A stretch of 64,000 nt of DNA from Neobacillus rhizosphaerae (GCF_937468385.1 NZ_CALBWS010000026.1:1-64000); one strand, 5' to 3'; counted from the first letter of the stretch, positions 55,770 to 64,000 are shown. Numbers and translations are program-made. Notes: generated by a model not told the origin, from the sequence alone.

Positions 55770-57503
55770 TTGGAATTTATCCTATTGTTTTCAATATCAT
55801 TAATCCCGCTTTTCTGTGGGATCATCATTTTTTGGGGAAACAAAATTGCTTTAGCTAAGTCGATAGCTTATTTTTTATTTTTCTTATCCATTTGGCAGAT
55901 TGATATAGCGTTTTTATATGCGCAGGATTATTTATCAAAACCGACCATTGATTTTCTTTTCAGACTTTTCCGCTTTGGTCCTATTATGATCATGCCTTTG
56001 TTATACTATATAGCTTTTTGCATATTCAAAACCGGACTTGCTAACAAAAACATTAAGAAGCATCATAAACTATTATTTAATAAGTGGATATTCTATTTCG
56101 TCCTGTTGTTTAGTTCGGTTGTTTACGCTGTGAACTTTACTTCCTACGGAGTTTCCGAGTTAAATTTGATTCATGAGTATCCATCATTTCCAGCCCACTA
56201 TATTCCAATCTACAGTACTTTAAACATTACATTTGATTTAAATATTATTCTCGTCTTTGTTCATTCATTCTTACTGCTGTTTATTTGCCAAAAAATCTCA
56301 GATGGGAAAATAAAGGAATTTTTACGATCACTCGTTTTTGCTTCGTTATTTATCTTTGTTAACGGGATTTTAAGTGGATTTTTGGTCTTACCGTTATTCT
56401 TTTCGATCTTAAATACGATTTGTGCGGCGATCATTCTATTCGCAGCCTACTTTGTTCTTCAAAATGCAACGATCGAAAAAATGAATCAGGAATTAAAAGA
56501 GGAAAGAAGATTTTTAGAAATTATCTTAAATATCAATCCTAATTTTATTTATGTTAAAGACAGTAATGATCAGCTCGTTATCATAAATGCAGCCCTTGCC
56601 GAACTTTGTAATAAGAGTTCAGACGAGATGATCGGTGTAAAAGAAAACAAATTCAATCAGGAAGTTCTTTTTATTGAGGAAGAGAAGGACTCTAATGAAA
56701 CAGTTATCCACTGCAATGGGGGAATGCGAATCGTTGAGTGGCAATTTTTACCCATTTATTTCAAAGGTAATCATGACCATACTCTTTGTCTTGGCACCGA
56801 TATCACGAAAAGGAAAAAAGAAGAAGAGATGCTGGTGAAGTCCGAGAATTTAAGAGTACTCGGTGAAATGGCAGCGGGAATTGCCCACGAAATAAGAAAT
56901 CCTCTTACGTCGATCAAAGGTTTCATTAAACTATTGGATCAAAGCGTTTTCGATTCCAATGAGAAGTATTATTTGTCCATAATTTCAGATGAAATTGACC
57001 GGATTAATGATGTGGTTGGAGAATTGCTATTTATCGCTAAGCCTCAGGCTTCAGGCCAAACAAGTAAAATAGTAAATATCGATAAAGTGATTCACGATGT
57101 GAAAATTTTACTGGATTCTACAGCACTGCTTATCCAAGCGTCTATCGAGATTCAAACAAAAGGAATTTTAAAAACTTCCGCCATAGAAGAAAAGCAGGTA
57201 AAGCAAGTATTAATTAATATTCTCAAAAATTCTTTAGAGGCTGTGTCAAAGAACGGGAGGATTAGAATTAAATCGGAAGAAATTCAAGAAAACAGAATGA
57301 GAATTCGAGTGATTGATAACGGCGACGGCATTGCGAAGTTTAAGTTACAAAAGTTAGGTGAACCTTTTTATACGACAAAAGAACGGGGGACAGGTTTAGG
57401 TCTTACGGTATGTTTTAAAATCCTAAGAGAAAATAATGGGAACATTGTCATTCGAAGCAAAGAAGGAATCGGAACGATCGTTGATATTATTTTGCCGAAA
57501 TAG
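55770..57503 (+). CDS. Multi-pass PAS histidine kinase, sporulation-kinase type
   Basis: A 577-aa sensor kinase. About seven hydrophobic helices fill residues 1-235, followed by a coiled segment, a PAS domain (about 250-350, LEIILNINPNFIYVKDSN) and a HisKA/HATPase core: AAGIAHEIRNPLTSIKGF with His373, NILKNSLEAV (N box), VIDNGDGI and GTGLGLTVCFKI (G boxes). The core resembles Spo0F-directed sporulation kinases. No response regulator is adjacent. The frame is open into the ketosynthase gene, but TTG 55770 with AAGGG upstream is the likely start. Cotranscription with the ketosynthase is strongly suggested. Confidence 0.88.
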   Translation: MEFILLFSISLIPLFCGIIIFWGNKIALAKSIAYFLFFLSIWQIDIAFLYAQDYLSKPTIDFLFRLFRFGPIMIMPLLYYIAFCIFKTGLANKNIKKHHKLLFNKWIFYFVLLFSSVVYAVNFTSYGVSELNLIHEYPSFPAHYIPIYSTLNITFDLNIILVFVHSFLLLFICQKISDGKIKEFLRSLVFASLFIFVNGILSGFLVLPLFFSILNTICAAIILFAAYFVLQNATIEKMNQELKEERRFLEIILNINPNFIYVKDSNDQLVIINAALAELCNKSSDEMIGVKENKFNQEVLFIEEEKDSNETVIHCNGGMRIVEWQFLPIYFKGNHDHTLCLGTDITKRKKEEEMLVKSENLRVLGEMAAGIAHEIRNPLTSIKGFIKLLDQSVFDSNEKYYLSIISDEIDRINDVVGELLFIAKPQASGQTSKIVNIDKVIHDVKILLDSTALLIQASIEIQTKGILKTSAIEEKQVKQVLINILKNSLEAVSKNGRIRIKSEEIQENRMRIRVIDNGDGIAKFKLQKLGEPFYTTKERGTGLGLTVCFKILRENNGNIVIRSKEGIGTIVDIILPK

Positions 57504-57556
57504 TTTTGAATATTGCGGTTACTTACAATTTATTAAGATTTCTGGGTCCATAATAC

Positions 57557-57592
57557 AGCCGCACAGTGAATTTTTCATTAGTGCGGTTTTTT
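57557..57592 (+). terminator. Terminator of the ketosynthase-kinase unit
   Basis: CCGCAC and GTGCGG, extended by TGAA/TTCA pairing, with TTTTTT after the stem. Confidence 0.88.
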
Positions 57593-57719
57593 GGCTAATA
57601 GGAAAGGATAAATTTACACAAAACACTTGTGGTTAGTTCATTTCCTATTTCGCATAAATTCAACTACGTCTCTGTCTGTGCCAACAGCTTGCCAATCGAC
57701 AAGTTTCCATTTATCTCAG

Positions 57720-57770
57720 TCGGTTCAGTCCAGCTCTTATGTCACTGAACAGGGTGCTTGCGCTTTTCTA
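57720..57770 (-). repeat. Dispersed intergenic repeat, copy G
   Basis: Minus-strand copy: begins AGAAAAGCGCAAGCACCCTG and includes AAGAGCTGGACTGAACC. It lies after yqzH. Related-looking sequence continues to about 57665. Confidence 0.7.
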
Positions 57771-57773
57771 ATC

Positions 57774-57965
57774 TCACCCTGTTAAAAACTCATACACTAT
57801 ATCATTCACAACCTCGTATAAATCCGCAGTTGGTTCTTCTTCTTTTATTTGAAAAATCCGCTTTGTTAGCTCTTCCAAATCCTTTTCACCAATAGGCATT
57901 GAATCTGACTCGTAATACTGTTTAAAACAGTTTACGATCATTTTGTTAATCAGCTTTTTCTCCAT
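57774..57965 (-). CDS. yqzH: YqzH-like small protein
   Basis: A 63-aa helical acidic protein beginning MEKKLINKMIVNCFKQYYES and ending NDIVYEFLTG, like B. subtilis YqzH, which sits beside yqjW. Function unknown. ATG 57965 with GAGGTG 7 bases upstream is preferred to ATG 57980, which overlaps the ribosome site. Confidence 0.78.
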   Translation of the reverse strand: MEKKLINKMIVNCFKQYYESDSMPIGEKDLEELTKRIFQIKEEEPTADLYEVVNDIVYEFLTG

Positions 57966-58085
57966 GGAAATGCACCTCATCCACTATTATACCGCTTTTT
58001 CAGCTAATCTCTATATGGAAACTTGTGAAAAAATTCCATTGAATAAGAACGCATATTCGCTTATGATGATGAATATAATAAAAAA

Positions 58086-58099
58086 AGAACAAATGTTCG
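58086..58099 (+). promoter_or_regulatory. LexA (DinR) box upstream of yqjW
   Basis: AGAACAAATGTTCG matches the Bacillus SOS box CGAAC-N4-GTTCG at all but the first base. It lies just after a TATAAT at 58074-58079, where LexA would block transcription. Confidence 0.82.
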
Positions 58100-58130
58100 T
58101 TTTTCTGAGTCGGTTTTTGGAGGGAAAGTT

Positions 58131-59390
58131 ATGGTTGATTACAGCATGGTACCGAAAAATAAGATTTTATGTGTGGACATGAAGAGCTTCTATGCCAGCT
58201 GTTCCGCTGTCATGCTTGGCCTGGATCCTCTCACCTGTTATTTAGTTGTGGCTGGGAATAAGGAACGGCAGGGAAGTGTCGTACTTGCCGCTTCGCCACG
58301 CATGAAAAAAGAGTTTGGCATCAAAACGGGCTCACGGCTGTTTGAGATTCCCCAGGATTCCCGGATTCAAGTTGTCGAGCCCAAAATGGCAACCTATTTG
58401 CGCATTGCCACAGAAATCTCTCGTGTTTTTAACCGCTATGTGCCAAAAGAAGCCATCCATGTCTATAGCGTCGATGAAAGCTTTATTAAAGTCGATGGTA
58501 CTATCCATTTGTGGGGGGATGCCTATACCATTGCCGAAAAAATAAAGAATGATATTGAGCGGGAATTTCAGCTGCCGTGTGCGGCTGGGATTGGCCCCAA
58601 TATGTTACTGGCGAAGCTTTGCTTGGACCTTGATGCAAAGAATAAAGGAATTGCTGAATGGACGTATGAGGATGTGCAGGCAAAGCTTTGGAACGTATCG
58701 CCGCTTAGGGAAATGTGGGGAATCGGCAGGCGTGTGGAAAAAACATTAAATGGCATGGGTATCTTCACGGTTGGTCAGTTGGCCCGCTATGATTTAGAAA
58801 AGTTGGAAAAGAAATTCGGCATTATGGGCAACCAACTTTATTATCATGCTTGGGGAGTTGACCTTTCCGATTTGGGGGCACCAATCATAAAAGGACAAAT
58901 CAGCTTCGGAAAAAGCCAAATTCTGTTAAGGGATTATAAAGAGGAAACGGAAATTAAGGCTGTCATTTTAGAAATGTGTGAGGAAGTCGCCCGAAGAGCG
59001 AGGACGCATCGAAAGGCAGGGAGAACGATAAGTCTTGGAATCGGCTACAGCCAAGATGAATTTGGCGGCGGCTTTCACCGTTCCAGAACGATCCAGCAGC
59101 CAACAAATGAGACGATGGAACTTTACCGTGTCTGTCTTGAATTGCTTCATGAGCATTATACGGGAAAGACGGTAAGACAAATTTCGCTTGCCATCGCAAA
59201 TATAGTCGATGACCAAGAGCTTCAGCTCGATCTTTTTGACACGGGTGCCTATAAGAGGCGGGAACTTGGTTATGTAGTCGATTCTGTCCGCAGGCGCTTT
59301 GGCTCAGGTGCCCTATTGCGCGCTGTTTCTTATACGGCTGCTGGAACTGCTAAACACCGGGCGACACTTGTTGGTGGACATAAAATGTAA
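58131..59390 (+). CDS. yqjW: Y-family DNA polymerase V-like (PolY2, YqjW/UvrX)
   Basis: A 419-aa UmuC-type translesion polymerase. Catalytic acids are in CVDMKSFYASC and YSVDESFIKVDGT; also GIGPNMLLAKLCLD, MWGIGRRVEKTLNGMG helix-hairpin-helix and a C-terminal clamp motif near QLDLFDTG. It is distinct from dinB at 44632. GGAGGG precedes the ATG, and a LexA box upstream makes it SOS-inducible. A YolD-like gene follows after 18 bases. Confidence 0.95.
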   Translation: MVDYSMVPKNKILCVDMKSFYASCSAVMLGLDPLTCYLVVAGNKERQGSVVLAASPRMKKEFGIKTGSRLFEIPQDSRIQVVEPKMATYLRIATEISRVFNRYVPKEAIHVYSVDESFIKVDGTIHLWGDAYTIAEKIKNDIEREFQLPCAAGIGPNMLLAKLCLDLDAKNKGIAEWTYEDVQAKLWNVSPLREMWGIGRRVEKTLNGMGIFTVGQLARYDLEKLEKKFGIMGNQLYYHAWGVDLSDLGAPIIKGQISFGKSQILLRDYKEETEIKAVILEMCEEVARRARTHRKAGRTISLGIGYSQDEFGGGFHRSRTIQQPTNETMELYRVCLELLHEHYTGKTVRQISLAIANIVDDQELQLDLFDTGAYKRRELGYVVDSVRRRFGSGALLRAVSYTAAGTAKHRATLVGGHKM

Positions 59391-59408
59391 CGAAAGAAGG
59401 AGTGGCGT

Positions 59409-59744
59409 ATGATTCGCGACCGCGGAAGAATCAAATGGACGTCGATGATGCTTCCTGAGCATGTGAAACTACTCAGGGATTGGGTAAAAGAAGATCGGTT
59501 CGAACAGAAAAGAGAAATGGATGAGCAACAGCTGGAGCTCATGAATGAGACCTTAACTGAAGCGATTGAATTTGATCAATTCGTTACGATTACCCATTAT
59601 CGGAAACGTAACTATGAAATAGTGATTGGAAAAATCCATTACTGGGATGAACTGACGCAAAGGCTTCATGTTGTAGACCGTTTTGAAGAAGTGCACTGGA
59701 TTCCAATAGATGCGATTGCCGACATCAGGCTGACGGATTTGTGA
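59409..59744 (+). CDS. yqjX: YolD-like protein (YqjX homologue)
   Basis: A 111-aa YolD-family protein: IRDRGRIKWTSMMLPEHVKLL at the start and a C-terminal WT1-like beta region (ITHYRKRNYEIVIGKIHYWDE, then VHWIPIDAIADIRL). YolD proteins are usually encoded next to UvrX-type polymerases and are thought to act with them in UV tolerance; the mechanism is unknown. GAAGGAG site. In the same SOS operon as yqjW. Confidence 0.88.
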   Translation: MIRDRGRIKWTSMMLPEHVKLLRDWVKEDRFEQKREMDEQQLELMNETLTEAIEFDQFVTITHYRKRNYEIVIGKIHYWDELTQRLHVVDRFEEVHWIPIDAIADIRLTDL

Positions 59745-59751
59745 AGCAGAG

Positions 59752-59785
59752 AAAAGAGCGGCCTCAAAATCGGAAAGCCGCTCAC
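59752..59785. terminator. Bidirectional terminator yqjX/CDGSH gene
   Basis: GAGCGGC and GCCGCTC pair around a 14-base loop; read on the minus strand it is followed by TCTTTTCTC. Confidence 0.75.
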
Positions 59786-59792
59786 CTTAATC

Positions 59793-59999
59793 TTATTCTG
59801 CTTTTGGAACCCGAACTTGGGATTCAAAATTCCCTTTATGCGAGCCGTCGCAAAAAGGTTTGTTATTAGACTGTCCACAACGGCAAAGAGAAAAGGAAGG
59901 CTTTGTTGTATAGACATTGCCTTCGCCATCAAGCAATTCTACATCACCCGTAATTCTAAGTGAACCATTATCATTTACTTTGATTTGAACTTTTGACAT
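59793..59999 (-). CDS. CDGSH iron-sulfur domain protein
   Basis: A 68-aa protein with the complete 2Fe-2S motif CRCGQSNNKPFCDGSH (three Cys, one His). It has an N-terminal beta hairpin (IKVNDNGSLRITGDVELLDG). Such proteins bind a redox-labile cluster; the bacterial role is unsettled. ATG 59999 with AAAGGGGTG upstream is the start. It is adjacent to yqkB, another cluster-related gene, on the opposite strand. Confidence 0.92.
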   Translation of the reverse strand: MSKVQIKVNDNGSLRITGDVELLDGEGNVYTTKPSFSLCRCGQSNNKPFCDGSHKGNFESQVRVPKAE

Positions 60000-60149
60000 A
60001 ACTAGCACCCCTTTAAAAAATGTTCGTACTAACTTTGAGATTAACTGGAATAACAGGAAAACGCAAACAAAAAGCTAAAAGCAAAAAAATAAGCAGCCCT
60101 TACAGCATGTGATACAATCATCATATGCTAGAAAAGGGGTGCGATTAAA

Positions 60150-60491
60150 GTGGAAATAAATATAACAGCGGCAGCAATAGAAAAAATAAATGAGAGAACC
60201 GAAGGTAGAAAAGGCTACTTAAAACTAAAATACGATACAGACGGCTGCGGATGTGCGGTAAACGGAGTTGTAGCCTTGTGGTTTGTTCCAGAAATAGCTG
60301 ATGATGAAATCGCGATTGAAACAAATGACAGAACGGTTTACGTAGAAAAATCAAAAATGATTTTCTTTGACGAGCAAATGAAAATTGATTTTTCTCAAGT
60401 AGCCAATTGCTTTCAACTAAAAAGCCCGCAACAAATCTTAAATGGCCATATGAGCCTAATCATGAAAGAAAAAACAGACTGTTCCATATAA
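60150..60491 (+). CDS. yqkB: HesB/IscA-like protein YqkB
   Basis: A 113-aa FeS-biogenesis-domain protein matching B. subtilis YqkB. It begins MEINITAAAIEKINE and has KYDTDGCGCAVNG, where the Cys pair differs from classic A-type carriers, which have a C-terminal CxC. A role in iron-sulfur handling is inferred from the fold. The GTG start has AAAGGGGTG. Confidence 0.87.
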   Translation: MEINITAAAIEKINERTEGRKGYLKLKYDTDGCGCAVNGVVALWFVPEIADDEIAIETNDRTVYVEKSKMIFFDEQMKIDFSQVANCFQLKSPQQILNGHMSLIMKEKTDCSI

Positions 60492-60504
60492 ACAGTCTGT
60501 TTTA
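60471..60504. terminator. Bidirectional terminator yqkB/yqkD
   Basis: AAACAGACTGTT and AACAGTCTGTTT pair around CCATATA, between convergent genes. Confidence 0.88.
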
Positions 60505-61425
60505 TTAACTAGGCAAAGCAGGGTCGACATATTTCTGTAAAAATTCATCAATAACTCGTTCATAATCAGCACGGTTTTCGTTAAAAGACTGGGCATGCCG
60601 TCCATTTTCCGCAATATACAGCATTTTAGGTCCCTTTTTGTGCTCAAATAAATCTCTCGACATAGATGGCAAAATAAAATCATCTTTCCGACTATGGATA
60701 AATAGGACCGGATGTTTGATGTTTTCAATCACTGATATTGGCGAAACATTTCGAATCGAATATTTGTCCCGAAGGCGTAAAAGAGCATCCCCAATTGGAA
60801 GTAGGATTCCAGGGATAAGCTTGAAGTCTTTTTTGATGAGATAAGCAAGTTGTTCTTTGAAATCAGAAAATGGGCAATCGGCAATATAGAAATCTGCGCC
60901 ATCCTCGAGAAGTCCGGCGTATAAAAGCATGGTAGCAGCCCCCATCGATTCTCCGTGAATCCCAAGTTCAAGATCCGGACCCTTTTCTTTTTTGAGCCAG
61001 TCAACCACTGTTTTTAAATCGAATTTTTCATAATGACCGAAGCTGGTCGTTTTCCCGCCAGATTCCCCGTGACGGCGATGGTCGTAAATCAAGGCATTAA
61101 ATCCGCGCTCTAAAAAAAGGTTTGCGTATTTAATCGAATTAATTTTCGTTTCAGTCACACCATGAGAAATTATGATAAAGCGGTTGGTCCCGTGTGGTTC
61201 GACTAGAAGGGCTTTAATCGTGTATCCAAAGGGTGAAGGAATATCTACGTCTCGCTTTGGTAATGATTCGAATTCATCTGGATTATACCTGCCAGCTTCC
61301 TTTTCTCGCTTTATAATCAATTCCTCATCCTTCTTTTTCATATACATCAGACGGTTTGTAAAATACAAACCGAGAGATAACCAGAAAAACAACAACACAA
61401 ACAGAGCTCGAAATGCCTTTTTCAA
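60505..61425 (-). CDS. yqkD: Alpha/beta hydrolase YqkD
   Basis: A 306-aa membrane-anchored alpha/beta hydrolase. N-terminal helix (about 5-24) is a signal anchor. The nucleophile elbow is GIHGESMGAATML, the acid lies in HSRKDDFIL and the His in NGRHAQSF. It fits B. subtilis YqkD and the serine aminopeptidase/lipase-like group; the substrate is unknown. TTG start with AGGAGGTG 8 bases upstream. Confidence 0.92.
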   Translation of the reverse strand: MKKAFRALFVLLFFWLSLGLYFTNRLMYMKKKDEELIIKREKEAGRYNPDEFESLPKRDVDIPSPFGYTIKALLVEPHGTNRFIIISHGVTETKINSIKYANLFLERGFNALIYDHRRHGESGGKTTSFGHYEKFDLKTVVDWLKKEKGPDLELGIHGESMGAATMLLYAGLLEDGADFYIADCPFSDFKEQLAYLIKKDFKLIPGILLPIGDALLRLRDKYSIRNVSPISVIENIKHPVLFIHSRKDDFILPSMSRDLFEHKKGPKMLYIAENGRHAQSFNENRADYERVIDEFLQKYVDPALPS

Positions 61426-61511
61426 AAATTGGCACCTCCTGAAGTTGGTTTATATAACATATGAAAAACAAATTCTCTCCGCCCATAAATTAACCGTTTT
61501 TATTTTAACAT

Positions 61512-61546
61512 GAAAAAAGCCGCTGACACCAATGAGCGGCTTTGAG
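61512..61546 (-). terminator. Terminator of the 46-aa gene
   Basis: AAAGCCGCT and AGCGGCTTT pair around a 10-base loop; on the minus strand a run of T follows. Confidence 0.85.
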
Positions 61547-61558
61547 TTTGAGGATCAT

Positions 61559-61699
61559 TTACTGCTCTGAGTTTTGTCTTTTCGTCGGGTGGAGGGCCTT
61601 TTCGAGTTCCTCAGCAGCAATCATCCGCTTACCGCCACCAGCTGAATCTGCATAGTTTTTTCCTTGTTGGCTGTTTCCTTTATCACGTTTTTGGCTCAT
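61559..61699 (-). CDS. Small hydrophilic protein (46 aa), unknown
   Basis: Frame MSQKRDKGNSQQGKNYADSA followed by GGGKRMIAAEELEKALHP and a polar end. The composition is basic, Gly/Gln-rich and disordered at the N-terminus, with a short helix (about 26-38). GGGAG lies about 10 bases before the ATG and a terminator follows the stop, so a real gene is likely. I do not recognise the family; the composition is like small DNA- or spore-associated proteins, which is only a guess. Confidence 0.68.
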   Translation of the reverse strand: MSQKRDKGNSQQGKNYADSAGGGKRMIAAEELEKALHPTKRQNSEQ

Positions 61700-61778
61700 A
61701 ATCTTGGGCTCCCTTCATGATGGTTTCATTTAATAAGATGGATTAAAAGAATACTGATTATTCACGAAAAAATTGAAT

Positions 61779-62684
61779 TTAGACCGTTTGGGTATGAAGT
61801 CGATAATAGCCAGTGTCAATTTGTCTTGTAAGATAGGGGCGAACGACTTCGATGGCATCCATCAGTTTATAAAGGTCCACACCCGTATTAATTCCCATCC
61901 GCTCAAGCATGTAAACTACGTCCTCCGTGGCTGCATTTCCAGCGGCTCCAGGTGCAAATGGACAGCCGCCAAGACCTCCGGCAGATGTGTCAAACCGATC
62001 GATTCCGGCTTGAAGGGAAGCAAAAATATTGGCTAGGGCAAGCTTGCGTGTGTCATGAAAATGGGCGGTTAAAAGGGTTTCAGTGAATTCCGCCTTTAAT
62101 TGGGAAAACAAAGAAAAGGCTTCATTCGGTGCCGCCATCCCAATCGTATCGGCCACACTTAATTCATCGACGCCCGACTCTACAAATTCACGGCAGAGGG
62201 CTAATGTATCACTTTCATTGGTTTTTCCCTCATAAGGACAATAAAATGCAGTCGAAATGCAGGCGCGGACAAAATAGTTCTTTTCTTTTAGCTCAAGGAT
62301 GATTGGCTTCAGCTCCGCCATACTATCCCGAGTTGTTTTGTTAATATTTTTCAAATTAAAGGTATTGCTGACACCGACAAACACGGCAACGGCCTGACAG
62401 TTGGAAGAATAGACACGGTCAACTCCTTTACGGTTTGGGGCTAACACGATGTTTTTTGTCTTCTCATCGAGGCAGTCAGCCACAATTTCGGCAGCATCCC
62501 CCATTTGCGGCACCCATTTCGGTGATACAAACGAAGTCAGCTCCATTTCTTTCAGTCCAGCATTCCTTAATCCACTGATAAATTGCTTTTTTATGTCAGT
62601 TGGTACGAATAACTTTTCATTTTGCAGACCATCTCGTGGGCCTACCTCGATAATCGTCACTTTTTTAGGTAAAGTAAGCATCAT
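61779..62684 (-). CDS. yngG: Hydroxymethylglutaryl-CoA lyase
   Basis: Cleaves HMG-CoA to acetyl-CoA and acetoacetate, the last step of leucine breakdown. The 301-aa DRE-TIM protein has VEVGPRDGLQNEK-like IIEVGPRDGLQNEK, the metal-site AHFHDTRKLALAN and the catalytic-Cys signature GGLGGCPFAPGAAGN near residue 230. AGGAGGGG precedes two tandem ATG codons (62684 or 62681). It stands near a thiolase that can use acetoacetyl-CoA. No other liu/yng genes are inside the window. Confidence 0.94.
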   Translation of the reverse strand: MMLTLPKKVTIIEVGPRDGLQNEKLFVPTDIKKQFISGLRNAGLKEMELTSFVSPKWVPQMGDAAEIVADCLDEKTKNIVLAPNRKGVDRVYSSNCQAVAVFVGVSNTFNLKNINKTTRDSMAELKPIILELKEKNYFVRACISTAFYCPYEGKTNESDTLALCREFVESGVDELSVADTIGMAAPNEAFSLFSQLKAEFTETLLTAHFHDTRKLALANIFASLQAGIDRFDTSAGGLGGCPFAPGAAGNAATEDVVYMLERMGINTGVDLYKLMDAIEVVRPYLTRQIDTGYYRLHTQTV

Positions 62685-62754
62685 TTTTCCCCTCCTATAT
62701 TCATACTTTCATTGTAGTGTTGGTGAATTCAAAAAATCAAGAATAATAGAAATT

Positions 62755-62782
62755 TTGACAAAATAAGAGGATTTTTTGTATT
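62755..62782 (+). promoter_or_regulatory. Sigma-A promoter of the thiolase gene
   Basis: A perfect TTGACA (62755-62760) and TGTATT (62777-62782) with a 16-base spacer, about 50 bases before the thiolase start. ACTAG repeats follow (62788-62812) and may be an operator. Confidence 0.55.
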
Positions 62783-62830
62783 TTCACTAGAACTAGTAAT
62801 TGTAAACTAGCTTGAAAAGGAGAGAAGGAT

Positions 62831-64000
62831 ATGAGTCAAACCGAAGTAGTCATTGTTAGTGCCGTTCGTACGGCATTGGGAAATTTTAATGGCAGCTTAA
62901 AAAATGTTTCAGCACCTGAATTAGGTGCAACAGTCATCAAAGGGGCACTTGAACAGGCAGGGGTAAAGCCAGATCAAGTGGATGAAGTAATTATGGGGAA
63001 TGTGCTTCAAGCTGGATTAGGGCAAAATCCGGCACGGCAGGCAGCCATTAAAGCGGGTATTCCTGAAAGCGTTTCCTCGATGACGATTAATAAGGTTTGT
63101 GGCTCCGGGCTGAAGGCGGTTCACCTGGCAACGCAAGCTATTTTAGCAGGAGATGCCGAAATAGTAGTCGCTGGGGGGATGGAAAATATGAGCCAGGCAC
63201 CCTACCTTTTGAAAAATGCTCGTGATGGTTTTAAAATGGGGGATCAAACATTAGTCGACACGCTGACATCCGATGGCCTTACATGTATTTTTAACGACTA
63301 TCATATGGGGATTACCGCAGAAAACTTAGCGAGTAAATACTCCATTACGCGAGAAGAGCAGGATGAATTTTCTGCATGGAGCCAGGAGAAAGCAGTTAAT
63401 GCCATTGAAGAAGGAAAATTCATGGATGAGATTGTTCCAGTTGTGATTCCACAGCGCAAAGGTGAACCTATCATCTTTGAAACCGATGAATATCCGAAAA
63501 AAGGAACAACTGCGGAAAAATTGGCCAGCTTGCGTCCAGCCTTTAAAAAGGACGGAAGCGTAACGGCAGGTAATGCCTCTGGAATCAATGACGGCGCTGC
63601 TGCTGTCGTAGTAATGAGTAAGAAAAAGGCGGAAGAACTAGGACTGAAGCCATTAGTAATAATTAAAGCAAACGCAAGTGCAGGGGTAGACCCTAGCATC
63701 ATGGGAATCGGGCCAGTTCCAGCGGTGAGAAAGGCACTTGAAAAGGCAGCTGTTTCCGTGGAAAATCTTAACTTAATCGAAGCAAATGAAGCGTTTGCGG
63801 CACAGTCTTTAGCCGTTGATCGTGAACTTCATTTTAATAAAGAAATTCTAAACGTAAATGGCGGTGCCATCGCACTTGGTCATCCAATTGGAGCAAGCGG
63901 TGCGAGAATTCTTGTTACCTTAATCCATGAAATGAAACGAAGAAATGCGGGCGTTGGATTAGCTACACTTTGTATCGGCGGAGGGCAAGGGGTTGCAACG
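62831..64000 (+). CDS. Acetyl-CoA acetyltransferase (thiolase), 3-prime truncated by window
   Basis: 390 codons of a thiolase are present and the frame is still open at the window end; only a few residues should be missing (family ends near [11 protein letters not shown]). Catalytic Cys is in [11 protein letters not shown] near residue 88, with [44 protein letters not shown] (His) and TLCIGGGQG (second Cys). It interconverts acetoacetyl-CoA and acetyl-CoA, or acts in beta-oxidation. GAGAAGGAT precedes the ATG. It is divergent from yngG. Confidence 0.93.
   Translation, partial: MSQTEVVIVSAVRTALGNFNGSLKNVSAPELGATVIKGALEQAGVKPDQVDEVIMGNVLQAGLGQNPARQAAIKAGIPESVSSMTINKVCGSGLKAVHLATQAILAGDAEIVVAGGMENMSQAPYLLKNARDGFKMGDQTLVDTLTSDGLTCIFNDYHMGITAENLASKYSITREEQDEFSAWSQEKAVNAIEEGKFMDEIVPVVIPQRKGEPIIFETDEYPKKGTTAEKLASLRPAFKKDGSVTAGNASGINDGAAAVVVMSKKKAEELGLKPLVIIKANASAGVDPSIMGIGPVPAVRKALEKAAVSVENLNLIEANEAFAAQSLAVDRELHFNKEILNVNGGAIALGHPIGASGARILVTLIHEMKRRNAGVGLATLCIGGGQGVAT

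Noticed and set aside
57436-57636. Open frame spanning the kinase end and terminator
   Set aside because: It overlaps the kinase in another frame and reads through the terminator stem.

Overview
The window reads as chromosomal DNA of a low-GC, endospore-forming Bacillaceae. It has spo0A, spoIVB, a sporulation-type histidine kinase, Prli42, strong AGGAGG-type ribosome binding sites and frequent TTG/GTG starts. Gene order follows the Bacillus subtilis accB to yqkD neighbourhood closely. The methylmalonyl-CoA mutase genes and the dispersed AAAAGCG...GAGCTGGACA intergenic repeats suggest a relative of Neobacillus, Cytobacillus or Mesobacillus; that placement is inference.

Layout. (1) 1-12270: housekeeping run accB-accC-yqhY, nusB-folD, xseA-xseB-ispA, dxs-yqxC, argR-recN (fatty-acid initiation, one-carbon metabolism, isoprenoids, DNA repair). 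(2) 12271-16800: an AT-rich accessory island where recN and spoIVB would normally be neighbours. It holds a dead IS200/IS605 tnpB with an apparently intact omega-RNA/right end, a Gln-rich tandem-repeat protein, two single-pass membrane microproteins, a CPBP protease, degenerate repeats and an unknown 79-aa gene. (3) 16818-20376: spoIVB, spo0A with a sigma-H promoter overlapping a 0A box, a YycC-like gene, a glycerophosphodiesterase and yqzF. (4) 20563-31050: bkdR and the sigma-54 dependent ptb-bcd-buk-lpdV-bkdAA-bkdAB-bkdB operon, which turns branched-chain keto acids into acyl-CoAs. (5) 31144-36339: mutA-mutB-meaB, methylmalonyl-CoA mutase and its chaperone; the epimerase and carboxyltransferase follow at 41273-43237. 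Together they link propionyl-CoA from Ile/Val breakdown to succinyl-CoA. (6) 36452-45909: brxB, the artPQR amino-acid transporter, an aromatic-acid-exporter-like protein, an L,D-transpeptidase, Prli42, a PepT-like peptidase and Y-family polymerase 1. (7) 45956-54330: zwf, rnz, namA, a family 2 glycosyltransferase, proC under a proline T-box, yqjP and yqjQ. (8) 54584-57503: a two-gene unit with no B. subtilis counterpart at this locus that I know of: a ketosynthase-like protein with one altered catalytic residue, followed by a multi-pass PAS histidine kinase. (9) 57774-64000: yqzH, LexA-controlled polymerase 2 with a YolD-like partner, a CDGSH protein, yqkB, yqkD, a 46-aa protein, HMG-CoA lyase and a thiolase cut by the window end.

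Best candidates for something undescribed are the ketosynthase-kinase pair, the repeated structured intergenic element upstream of accB and nusB, the recN-spoIVB island with its relic omega-RNA, and the dispersed repeat family (seven copies here). No tRNA, rRNA or CRISPR array was seen. All functional calls rest on reading motifs and remembered family sequences; no database search was run.
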